Of a stretch of 12,636 bases of DNA, positions 7,208-12,636 are shown one piece after another. The notes beneath the pieces were generated by a model. The model did no database searches, had not been told where the DNA came from, and saw nothing but the letters and a program-made list of their open reading frames with translations. Position 1 is the stretch's first letter. Each line of letters opens with the position of its first letter. The stretch covers positions 1-12,636 of the forward strand of contig JAQWAJ010000017.1 in the NCBI GenBank assembly GCA_028707745.1. Direction: 5' to 3'. Both the position numbers and the translations under genes were made by a program. This DNA is from Bacteroidales bacterium (lineage in GTDB: Bacteria; Bacteroidota; Bacteroidia; Bacteroidales; UBA12481).

Positions 7208-7965
7208 ATGATAACCGACCTCCTCATCGCATTAGCAGCGGCCCTGACAGCGGGATTTATCAATGCTGTGGCCGGCGGAGGAACTCTGGTGAGTTTCCCG
7301 GTGCTGATTGCATTGGGATTGCCTCCGGTGGCTGCAAATGTGACGAATACCGTGGCGCTCTGTCCCGGTTATTTTGGTGGGATTCTTGCTCAGCGCAAGG
7401 ATTTTGCCACACATAAAAAAAGCTTTACCTGGTTCTGCCTTTGAGTATTCTTGGAGGGATTACCGGAGGCCTGATTCTGCTGAATACCGGAGAAAAGGCT
7501 TTCGAAGGAATTATTCCGTACCTGATTCTGCTGGCCTGTCTGCTTTTGGGCATTCAGGTTCCGGTTAAAAAGTGGATGCAATCCCGGAGCGGAAAACAGC
7601 ACAGCACCCTGATCAAACGTGCCGGCGCTCCGGTCATGCTTTTTCTGGCATCGGTTTACGGCGGTTATTTCGGTGCCGGAGTGAGTGTTATCGTCATTGC
7701 TGTTCTCGGACTGATTTATGATGACTCGCTAAACAGTTTAAACGTCCTGAAACAAGCGATCTCATTCAGTATCAATATTTCAGCAGCGATCTATTTCTGC
7801 TTTTCGGGCCAGGTTAATTGGGCCTTTGCGCTCGTAATGATGGCTGGTGCTGTACTCGGCGGTTTATTAGGCGGCCGTTTCGCAAGCCGAATTAAACCCT
7901 CGGCACTCCGCTGGACCGTCATTGTTATCGGAAGCACCGCCGCCCTGATCTATCTGTTTAAGTAA
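7208..7965 (+). pseudogene. TSUP family (TauE/SafE) membrane permease, split by a -1 frameshift
   Basis: Four-TMS-type sulfite exporter/permease family (PF01925), likely in the inner membrane, moving sulfite, sulfonates or other small organic or sulfur anions. The N-terminal part, frame from ATG 7208, reads [20 protein letters not shown] and [13 protein letters not shown], the classic TSUP start, but stops at TGA 7442-7444. The family match continues in another frame as [13 protein letters not shown] through to the TAA at 7963-7965, with further glycine-rich helices (FLASVYGGYFGAGVSV, AGAVLGGLLGGRFASRI). The frame switch maps to the seven-A run at 7415-7421: one extra A joins both parts into a protein of 252 residues, a normal TSUP length. 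So this is either a one-base indel (real mutation or sequencing error), or slippage on the A run during transcription or translation. An isolated start at TTG 7441 is unlikely to make a working protein. Confidence 0.87.
7415..7421 (+). other. A7 homopolymer at the permease frameshift site
   Basis: Seven A residues followed by G. The upstream frame reads CAT AAA AAA AGC; the downstream frame reads AAA AAG CTT from 7417. A gain of one A, or a -1 slip of the lysine tRNA from 7418-7420 to 7417-7419, restores one continuous reading frame. It is not a canonical X XXY YYZ site in the zero frame, because the base before the first AAA codon is T. Confidence 0.75.
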
Positions 7966-7967
7966 AC

Positions 7968-8066
7968 AACAACTACAACAACGACAACAGTTACAACAAC
8001 TACAACAATTACAACAACTACAACAATTACAACAACTACAACAACTACAACAACTACAACAACTAC
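7968..8066 (+). repeat. Nonamer tandem array, eleven units of AACAACTAC
   Basis: Eleven exact-length 9-bp units: eight are AACAACTAC; the variants are AACAACGAC (second), AACAGTTAC (third) and AACAATTAC (fifth and seventh). That makes nineteen bases different in none of the other eight units, so the array is young or homogenised. It starts two bases after the permease stop and ends 30 bases before the ATG of the next gene. All + frames through it are open, but no start codon lies in the frame of the downstream gene, so it is not translated as an extension of that protein. Confidence 0.95.
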
Positions 8067-8098
8067 ATCCTCCAAATCTTCAACCTTTCTACCCTTAT
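7991..8098 (+). promoter_or_regulatory. G-free leader immediately upstream of the GHL10 gene
   Basis: From 7991 to the first two bases of the ATG at 8097 there is no G on the + strand: 108 bases made of the nonamer array plus a C/T-rich stretch. If transcribed, this RNA could form neither G-C nor G-U pairs within itself and would stay largely single-stranded before the start codon. A role as a ribosome standby or translation-promoting leader is inferred from composition alone; no promoter or Shine-Dalgarno site is visible in it. Confidence 0.45.
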
Positions 8099-9155
8099 GA
8101 AAACAAAACTCCCCCTTCTCCTGATTGCCTGCATGCTCTGCCTTGGAGCCTTTGCTCAAAAAGAAAAAGGAAGCACGCCGGTATCTTCAACTGAATTCCG
8201 TGGTGTCTGGCTGCATTCGACTTTTTTCGATAAAAAGGCCGATATTGCCCGCGCACAAATTGTCAAACTCTTTGATTCCTACCAGGAAATCGGAATCAAT
8301 AATTTGTTCTGCTACTATACTTTACCTGAGGAAAACGGTCTCGACTGGGATTATCTCCAGGTATTGATCGATGAGGGGCACAAGCGGGGAATCAGGATAC
8401 ACCCGACTTTCTGTCCCGGTCATGAAACGGCCAGCATCGGCGAAATCAAGGATCATCCGGAGTGGTTGATCGTTAACCGTGATGGGACAAAATTCAATGC
8501 GCTGAATTTAACCCGCGCTGATGTTCGTGATTTCTGGAAGAGGCAGATCCGGGAAGTCATGAAGTACGATATTGACGGCATTCATCTCGATTACATGCGG
8601 TTTCCGGTCAATCAGCAATTCAGCTATGACAGCCTGACTATCAGTCTTTTCAGAAAAGAGTATGGCCGCTCACCGCTCGACGATTCACAGGATGACGGCA
8701 GCATTCTCTGGTGTGAATGGATCAACTGGAATGGAAGGCAGATAACCGGACTACTTAGGGAGATCCGGGAACTGGTCAACCAGTCGGGCAAGAAAATTCT
8801 GCTGGGTGCCGACGTATTTCCGAATCCCGAGACCTCAAAAGTATTGATCGGACAGGATTGGGCCAGCTGGGCCCAAACCGATTTACTGGATTTCATCTGC
8901 CCGATGTTTTATACCAACAACCTTGATCTTTTCAGGGAATATACAGACCGTGCGGTAAAGATTACAAAGAAAGGTATGGGTGTTTACCCGGGTGTTGGGG
9001 TAGGGACATCTCATAATAAGATTACTAAAGACCTGTTAGTTAAAGAGGTACAGATCACACGTGATGCGGGCACTGGCGGTGTCATCTTTTTTTCGGGCTT
9101 TTCATTCGATTCAGGAATGAGTGATACCCTAAAAACAACATTGTTCAGAAAATAG
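8097..9155 (+). CDS. Secreted family 10-like glycoside hydrolase (GHL10 / PF02638 type)
   Basis: A 352-residue exported protein with a TIM-barrel architecture typical of the GHL10 (formerly DUF187) group. A signal peptide spans MKTK plus a hydrophobic core to AFA|Q (about residue 20); an alternative lipobox LIAC at Cys12 is possible but the preceding region is short. The mature part begins FRGVWLHSTFF, the usual strand-1 signature (RGVW), followed by GINNLFCYY on strand 2. The key strand motif is DIDGIHLDYMRFP, with Asp160 and Asp165 as likely active-site acids, and later LLGADVFPN and FICPMFYTNN match the following strands. The GHL10 group is thought to hydrolyse polysaccharides, but the natural substrate of most members is unknown. 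It lies downstream of the nonamer array and 21 bases before the AGE-family gene, with which it probably forms a pair. Confidence 0.85.
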   Translation: MKTKLPLLLIACMLCLGAFAQKEKGSTPVSSTEFRGVWLHSTFFDKKADIARAQIVKLFDSYQEIGINNLFCYYTLPEENGLDWDYLQVLIDEGHKRGIRIHPTFCPGHETASIGEIKDHPEWLIVNRDGTKFNALNLTRADVRDFWKRQIREVMKYDIDGIHLDYMRFPVNQQFSYDSLTISLFRKEYGRSPLDDSQDDGSILWCEWINWNGRQITGLLREIRELVNQSGKKILLGADVFPNPETSKVLIGQDWASWAQTDLLDFICPMFYTNNLDLFREYTDRAVKITKKGMGVYPGVGVGTSHNKITKDLLVKEVQITRDAGTGGVIFFSGFSFDSGMSDTLKTTLFRK

Positions 9156-9176
9156 TAATTCCATTTTTAGCATAAA

Positions 9177-10634
9177 ATGAAAAGGTTAGGATTTATTTCG
9201 ATTCTCGCAGTATTTTTCTGTGCTTCCTGTTTTACGCAAAATGGTAAACAAACAGATGTGATTACTGGCAAATACTGGAAAAATCAGGTTGTCAAAGATA
9301 TATTGCCGTACTGGACTAATCTTGCTCAGGACACACTCAACGGAGGGTTTTTTACGACTCTGGATTCTGTCTGGAAACCATTTGGTGATACCCGTAAGTA
9401 TCCGAGTATGCTGTCGAGGCATGTATTTGGCTACTCGGTTGGATACTTGCTATCGGGAGATCAGCATTACCTGGATATTGCGCGTAAGACTGTTGATTAT
9501 CTTCTGGATCATGCATGGGATAAGGAATATGGAGGGTGGTATGATGTCTTGGATGAGCAGGGAAATCCCTTGGAAACCACCAAAAACATGTTCATCCAGG
9601 TTTACTCTACAACCGGACTTGCGATGTACTACTTCGTTACGAGAGATCCCAGGGTGCTGGAATATGTTGAAAAATCGAATCACCTGATTGAGGCTAATGC
9701 CTGGGATCAGGATTTTGGCGGATACTATAATAAAATGACCCGGGATTGGAAGGTGCTTGACAGCACAAAATCAATCAGTTCAGAGATTACTCCTGTTTCG
9801 GGATATCTGCTTTACCTCTATCAGGCCACGCATGAAGAGAAATATCTCGATCAGTGCCGGAAAATTCTGGATATGATTACCAGACAAATGATCGACCCTG
9901 AAAGCGATTGGGTTCTGGAATCCTTCTCACGGGAATGGCAATACCAGCCTGGAGCGCAGAATGAAACCGAAATCAGTCCCGGGCATAATATCGAAGTGGC
10001 CTGGATGCTTTACCGTTATTACCTGATTACCGGCCGGACGGACTATCTCGACCGAGCCAATCGATTAGGTGCCAAACTATTTCAGTTTTGTAACCAACCG
10101 GATCTGAATTTCTGGTATAATTCAGTGGGTCGTTTAAATCCGGAGCAGACCGCTGATATTACATACTGGTGGGTACAAGCTTATGGTATTATGTTTGACC
10201 TTATATCCTACCGTATTCAAAACCAAAACAAATACCTGGATGATTACCGGAAAGGAGCCTCCTTCTGGGATTCCTGTTTTGTGGACCGGAAGAATGGAGA
10301 TACCCAGTTCAGTGTTCTGACCAATGGAAAAGTGAAGGAGGCACTGAAAGCCAACCAATTTAAAGCATCCTACCACAATGCCGAAAATGGAATGCTCAAC
10401 TATCTCTATCTGAATGCATGGGTAAACAAAGAACCGATTGAATTGTATTTCTATCTTTCGGGGGATAGGGGAGACAAACCGTTTTATGCCAGTCCGATCG
10501 AAGGGAATGATCTAATGATTAAAAGTATTGAAACTGATAACAAATCTACAGTGATCCTTTCCAAGGACCGCCTTTCGGCAAACATTAAAGGGAAGAACAA
10601 TACCCGGCTGAAAGTAACCCTCATCACAAACTAA
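9177..10634 (+). CDS. Exported AGE-family (N-acylglucosamine 2-epimerase-like) protein
   Basis: A 485-residue protein of the AGE superfamily, an (alpha/alpha)6 barrel that isomerises sugars at C1/C2 (N-acylglucosamine and cellobiose 2-epimerases, mannose isomerase). Conserved active-site positions are visible: Arg81 in LSRHVFGYS, the repeated GGWYD and GGYYN loops, His270 and Glu273 in SPGHNIEVAWML, the WWVQAYG segment (usually WWxQAE), and His400 in ASYHNAENGM. Unlike typical cytoplasmic AGE enzymes it starts with a hydrophobic export signal ending FFCASC, a weak lipobox with Cys18, so it is probably periplasmic or membrane-anchored. A beta-like tail of roughly 70 residues follows the catalytic region. 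The E-to-Y change in the WWVQA segment and the export signal mean the activity may differ from sugar epimerisation, for example binding or hydrolysis of an oligosaccharide. It follows the GHL10 gene by 21 bases. Confidence 0.82.
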   Translation: MKRLGFISILAVFFCASCFTQNGKQTDVITGKYWKNQVVKDILPYWTNLAQDTLNGGFFTTLDSVWKPFGDTRKYPSMLSRHVFGYSVGYLLSGDQHYLDIARKTVDYLLDHAWDKEYGGWYDVLDEQGNPLETTKNMFIQVYSTTGLAMYYFVTRDPRVLEYVEKSNHLIEANAWDQDFGGYYNKMTRDWKVLDSTKSISSEITPVSGYLLYLYQATHEEKYLDQCRKILDMITRQMIDPESDWVLESFSREWQYQPGAQNETEISPGHNIEVAWMLYRYYLITGRTDYLDRANRLGAKLFQFCNQPDLNFWYNSVGRLNPEQTADITYWWVQAYGIMFDLISYRIQNQNKYLDDYRKGASFWDSCFVDRKNGDTQFSVLTNGKVKEALKANQFKASYHNAENGMLNYLYLNAWVNKEPIELYFYLSGDRGDKPFYASPIEGNDLMIKSIETDNKSTVILSKDRLSANIKGKNNTRLKVTLITN

Positions 10635-10662
10635 GTAACTCGTCACCCGTCACTCGTCACTT
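10635..10662 (-). repeat. Heptamer tandem array, four units of GTCACTC (reverse complement of GAGTGAC)
   Basis: Four 7-bp units on the + strand: GTAACTC, GTCACCC, GTCACTC, GTCACTT. The unit is the reverse complement of the heptamer at 2265-2299. It begins at the first base after the AGE-gene stop and ends three bases before the next ATG, so it makes up nearly the whole intergenic gap. In this orientation the + strand carries no stop codon in the canonical unit. Confidence 0.9.
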
Positions 10663-10665
10663 CTT

Positions 10666-11223
10666 ATGCAATCCACCACCAATCTCCCCTCCCTCGCCCT
10701 GCAGCTGGGGGCCACCCGCGCCGCCATCGTAGAGGTTTCTGAAATCCAGTTTTCTGATACCTTTCGTCAGTTGTGCGAATTGAACTCCTGCGGAAAGTAC
10801 AATGCCAGCTGGATGTGCCCGCCGGCCATCGGACCCTGTGATGAACTCAGAAACAAGGTCCTTGAATTTGACCAGGGATTGGTGGTTCAGACCGTTTATT
10901 ATCTGGAGGACTCTTTTGATTTTGAGGGCATGATGACAGCGGCAGCTATTCACGAAAAGGTGTTCCGGGATATTCTTAATCGTGTCAGAGACGAACATTT
11001 GCTGGATCCTTTTCTGGCATTAAATGCCGGAGTTTGTAAATTCTGCGAGAATTGCAGTTATCCCGACCGGGAATGTCTGTATCCTGATGAAGCCCTCTCC
11101 TCGGTTGAAGCCCATGGCATCGATGTGACTGCGCTGGTCACGGCGTGCGGAATACCTTACAACAATGGTCCGGCTTCGGTTTCGTATGTGGGGATGATAC
11201 TTTTTAAAAGTACTGGACTATGA
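10666..11223 (+). CDS. DUF2284 cysteine-rich predicted metal-binding protein
   Basis: A 185-residue predicted cytoplasmic protein matching the DUF2284 family (PF10050), annotated only as a predicted metal-binding protein. Two cysteine clusters are visible: Cys37, Cys42, Cys51 and Cys58 (spacing CX4CX8CX6C, with the family hallmark WMCPP), and Cys124, Cys127, Cys130 and Cys137 (CX2CX2CX6C, ferredoxin-like), plus Cys161 in TACGIPY. The pattern suggests one or two iron-sulfur clusters or zinc sites, and so an anaerobic or redox role, but the biochemical function is unknown. The ATG at 10666 comes three bases after a heptamer array, and the first 20 codons are richer in C and G than the rest. Its stop overlaps the next start as ATGA, so the two genes are translationally coupled. 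Confidence 0.83.
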   Translation: MQSTTNLPSLALQLGATRAAIVEVSEIQFSDTFRQLCELNSCGKYNASWMCPPAIGPCDELRNKVLEFDQGLVVQTVYYLEDSFDFEGMMTAAAIHEKVFRDILNRVRDEHLLDPFLALNAGVCKFCENCSYPDRECLYPDEALSSVEAHGIDVTALVTACGIPYNNGPASVSYVGMILFKSTGL

Positions 11224-12350
11224 ATAAAATCGCCATTCTAATTGCCTTAGCCATATACGGAGGAATCAATTTCTATTTGTTAAAACGTTCATGGCAGGCA
11301 ATTCCGGCTAATCCTTTGGTTCATACGATTTTCACTGTCCTGTTTGTGATTGTTTCACTATCGTTTTTCGTGGCCATGGCATTGGGTAACCGGTTGCCAA
11401 TCAGTTTGGTGGCAGTTCTGGAGAATATCGGGGCGTACTGGGTTATCGGGCTCTTCTATTTTATTATCGCAGCAGTGATTTTGGATGTCATCAGGGTATC
11501 AAATCATTTTCTGAATTTTTATCCGGATTGGATCACTGGTCACTATCAACAGGTAAAATTCATTGTTTTCCTTTCGTTGATCGGCCTGTTTGCATTGGTA
11601 TCACTGATAGGGAACTATCGGTTCCGTCATCCGGATATCAGGCAGGTAAATCTGGAGATGACAAAAGGCGACGGACCGGCCGGATCACTGACTGTTATTG
11701 CTGCCAGTGATGTCCATCTGGGTAACACCATCCGGAAAAACCGGTTAAAAAAGTATGTCAAGCTCCTGAATGAACAGCATGCCGATCTGATTTTATTCGT
11801 GGGAGACCTCGTCGATCACAGCATGAGACCAGTTGAAATAAACAAAATGGACGAGGAGCTTCGGCAACTAAAGTCGCGGTACGGAGTATACGGGATTTTC
11901 GGCAACCATGAGTATTATGGTAATATATTGAAGGCCAAAGAATTCTATGCCAAATCGGGAATAACACTACTCAGGGATACAGCACTGACTATTGATAACC
12001 GGATAGTTCTGATCGGTCGTGACGATATTTCTCAACACCGCCGAAAGCCGTTAAAAGAGATACTTGACCCGGTGAGTGTGAACCTGCCTGGCATTTTGCT
12101 GGATCACAACCCGTCAAAACTTGGGGATGCTCTGAAAAACGGTATCGATTTGCAAATTTCCGGACATACACATGACGGACAGATTTTTCCGGTGAACCTG
12201 ATCGTCAGAAAAATGTATCAGTTGGCTTATGGTTATCAAAAGATTGAAAATACTCATTTCTACGTGAGCTCCGGACTCGGTCTCTGGGCAGCACCGGTCA
12301 GGATCGGAACCCGATCTGAAATTGTACGGTTCAATATTCAATTGAAATAA
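11220..12350 (+). CDS. Membrane-anchored calcineurin-like metallophosphoesterase (YkuE-type)
   Basis: A 376-residue protein with four predicted N-terminal membrane helices (about residues 3-22, 35-58, 75-95 and 112-132) and a C-terminal dimetal phosphoesterase domain. All calcineurin-like motifs are present in order: Asp164 and His166 (SDVHLG), Asp196 (VGDLVDH), Asn229 and His230 (GNHEYY), His296 (LLDHNPSK), and His316 with His318 (SGHTHDG). The arrangement, membrane helices followed by this domain, is that of YkuE/YpbG-type proteins, which may hydrolyse phospholipid-linked or UDP-linked substrates at the membrane. The exact substrate is unknown. It overlaps the DUF2284 gene by four bases (ATGA), implying coupled translation. 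No clear terminator hairpin follows the TAA; the next 83 bases contain a possible weak promoter for the following gene. Confidence 0.9.
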   Translation: MNKIAILIALAIYGGINFYLLKRSWQAIPANPLVHTIFTVLFVIVSLSFFVAMALGNRLPISLVAVLENIGAYWVIGLFYFIIAAVILDVIRVSNHFLNFYPDWITGHYQQVKFIVFLSLIGLFALVSLIGNYRFRHPDIRQVNLEMTKGDGPAGSLTVIAASDVHLGNTIRKNRLKKYVKLLNEQHADLILFVGDLVDHSMRPVEINKMDEELRQLKSRYGVYGIFGNHEYYGNILKAKEFYAKSGITLLRDTALTIDNRIVLIGRDDISQHRRKPLKEILDPVSVNLPGILLDHNPSKLGDALKNGIDLQISGHTHDGQIFPVNLIVRKMYQLAYGYQKIENTHFYVSSGLGLWAAPVRIGTRSEIVRFNIQLK

Positions 12351-12387
12351 TGTTCGGCGAAGAGATTGGCTGATAGGTAGCAAGTAG

Positions 12388-12414
12388 TTTATATACTTCA
12401 AAATGATATCTTTA
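12388..12414 (+). promoter_or_regulatory. Possible weak Bacteroidota-type promoter
   Basis: TATCTTTA at 12407-12414 matches seven of eight positions of the Bacteroidota -7 element TAnnTTTG. The upstream TTTA at 12388-12391 could be a degenerate -33 element, but the 15-base spacing is shorter than the usual 19-21. It lies 20 bases before the ATG of the last gene, in the only sizeable non-repeat gap of the window (12351-12433). Confidence 0.28.
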
Positions 12415-12433
12415 TCAAACTAAAAACCTGACC

Positions 12434-12636
12434 ATGAATAAATATCTCAAATCCGGATTCTATGTCGCTGGAGTGCTGCTTCTTGTGATCATTGCCAGTG
12501 GTTGTGCCCATAAGGAAGGGCTTGATATGGTGAGCAATCCCCATACTCATGGGTTTTGGAGCGGACTGCTGCATGGCATTATTGCTCCGTTTGATTTTGT
12601 GGGAATGCTTTTTTCCGACCGGATTGTCATGTATGC
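12434..12636 (+). CDS. Small putative lipoprotein / membrane protein (3' end outside window)
   Basis: The first 67 residues of an unrecognised small protein. It starts MNKYLKSGFY, then a hydrophobic stretch ends in IIASGCAHKEG, a plausible lipobox with Cys24 (position -3 is Ala rather than Leu). The following part, HGFWSGLLHGIIAPFDFVGMLFSD, is a second hydrophobic, aromatic segment resembling short conserved hypothetical proteins of Bacteroidota with FWxGLxHGIIAPF-type motifs. It therefore looks like a small lipoprotein with a membrane segment. The ATG at 12434 is preceded by an A-rich leader and a weak promoter-like sequence, suggesting it is a separate transcription unit from the phosphoesterase. 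Function unknown; the stop codon lies beyond the window. Confidence 0.7.
   Translation, partial: MNKYLKSGFYVAGVLLLVIIASGCAHKEGLDMVSNPHTHGFWSGLLHGIIAPFDFVGMLFSDRIVMY

Noticed and set aside
6481..7263. Minus-strand open frame of 260 codons opposite the phosphatase gene
   Set aside because: It is antisense to a gene with a clear CX5R motif, includes the repeat array read backwards, and shows no family signature.
7950..8159. Minus-strand open frame encoding a run of valines
   Set aside because: It is only the reverse reading of the AACAACTAC array; composition explains the open frame and no protein family is recognisable.
9156..9176. Promoter or terminator between the GHL10 and AGE genes
   Set aside because: The 21-base gap has a T-rich stretch but no stem, and no TAnnTTTG element, so cotranscription is simpler.
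12351..12406. Terminator after the metallophosphoesterase
   Set aside because: No stem with adequate complementarity followed by a T-run could be found by eye.

Overview
The window reads as a piece of a chromosome from a member of the Bacteroidota, probably a polysaccharide-degrading lineage related to Bacteroidales/Marinilabiliales. This is inferred from A-rich, Shine-Dalgarno-poor start regions, two exported carbohydrate-active proteins, one weak match to the Bacteroidota -7 element (TAnnTTTG), and protein families typical of that phylum. All genes lie on the + strand and are packed tightly. No gap without a gene exceeds about 130 bases, and I found no RNA gene, CRISPR array, insertion sequence or convincing hairpin terminator.

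Layout: (1) 2-1120, the 3' part of a class C beta-lactamase/DD-peptidase-like serine hydrolase. (2) 1143-6331, a sugar-catabolism block: Gfo/Idh/MocA oxidoreductase, uroporphyrinogen-decarboxylase-superfamily protein, large secreted heparinase II/III-like polysaccharide lyase and KDPG/KHG aldolase. (3) 6316-7965, a tyrosine-phosphatase-family protein overlapping the aldolase, then a TSUP (TauE/SafE) permease broken by one frameshift in an A7 run. (4) 8097-10634, a secreted GHL10-type glycoside hydrolase-like protein and an exported AGE-family epimerase-like protein. (5) 10666-12350, a cysteine-rich DUF2284 protein translationally coupled to a membrane-anchored metallophosphoesterase. (6) 12434 to the end, the start of a small putative lipoprotein.

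How the genes may work together: a heparinase II/III-like lyase with a KDPG aldolase suggests use of a uronate-containing polysaccharide. The lyase would cut by beta-elimination outside the cytoplasm, and the aldolase would perform the last cleavage to pyruvate and a triose phosphate. The oxidoreductase, the GHL10 protein and the AGE-family protein would act on intermediate sugars. SusC/SusD, KDG kinase and a sugar importer are not in the window, so this is a partial view and the substrate cannot be named.

The most striking signal is not a gene. Four gene junctions are filled by short tandem repeats: three arrays of 7-bp units (2265-2299, 7082-7200, 10635-10662) and one of 9-bp units (7968-8066). 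Each ends 3 to 30 bases before a start codon, and three begin at or within a few bases of the previous stop. Two arrays are the same heptamer in opposite orientations. One appears to have extended the coding sequence of the phosphatase by about 41 low-complexity residues, and another lies in a leader with no G for 108 bases up to the next ATG.
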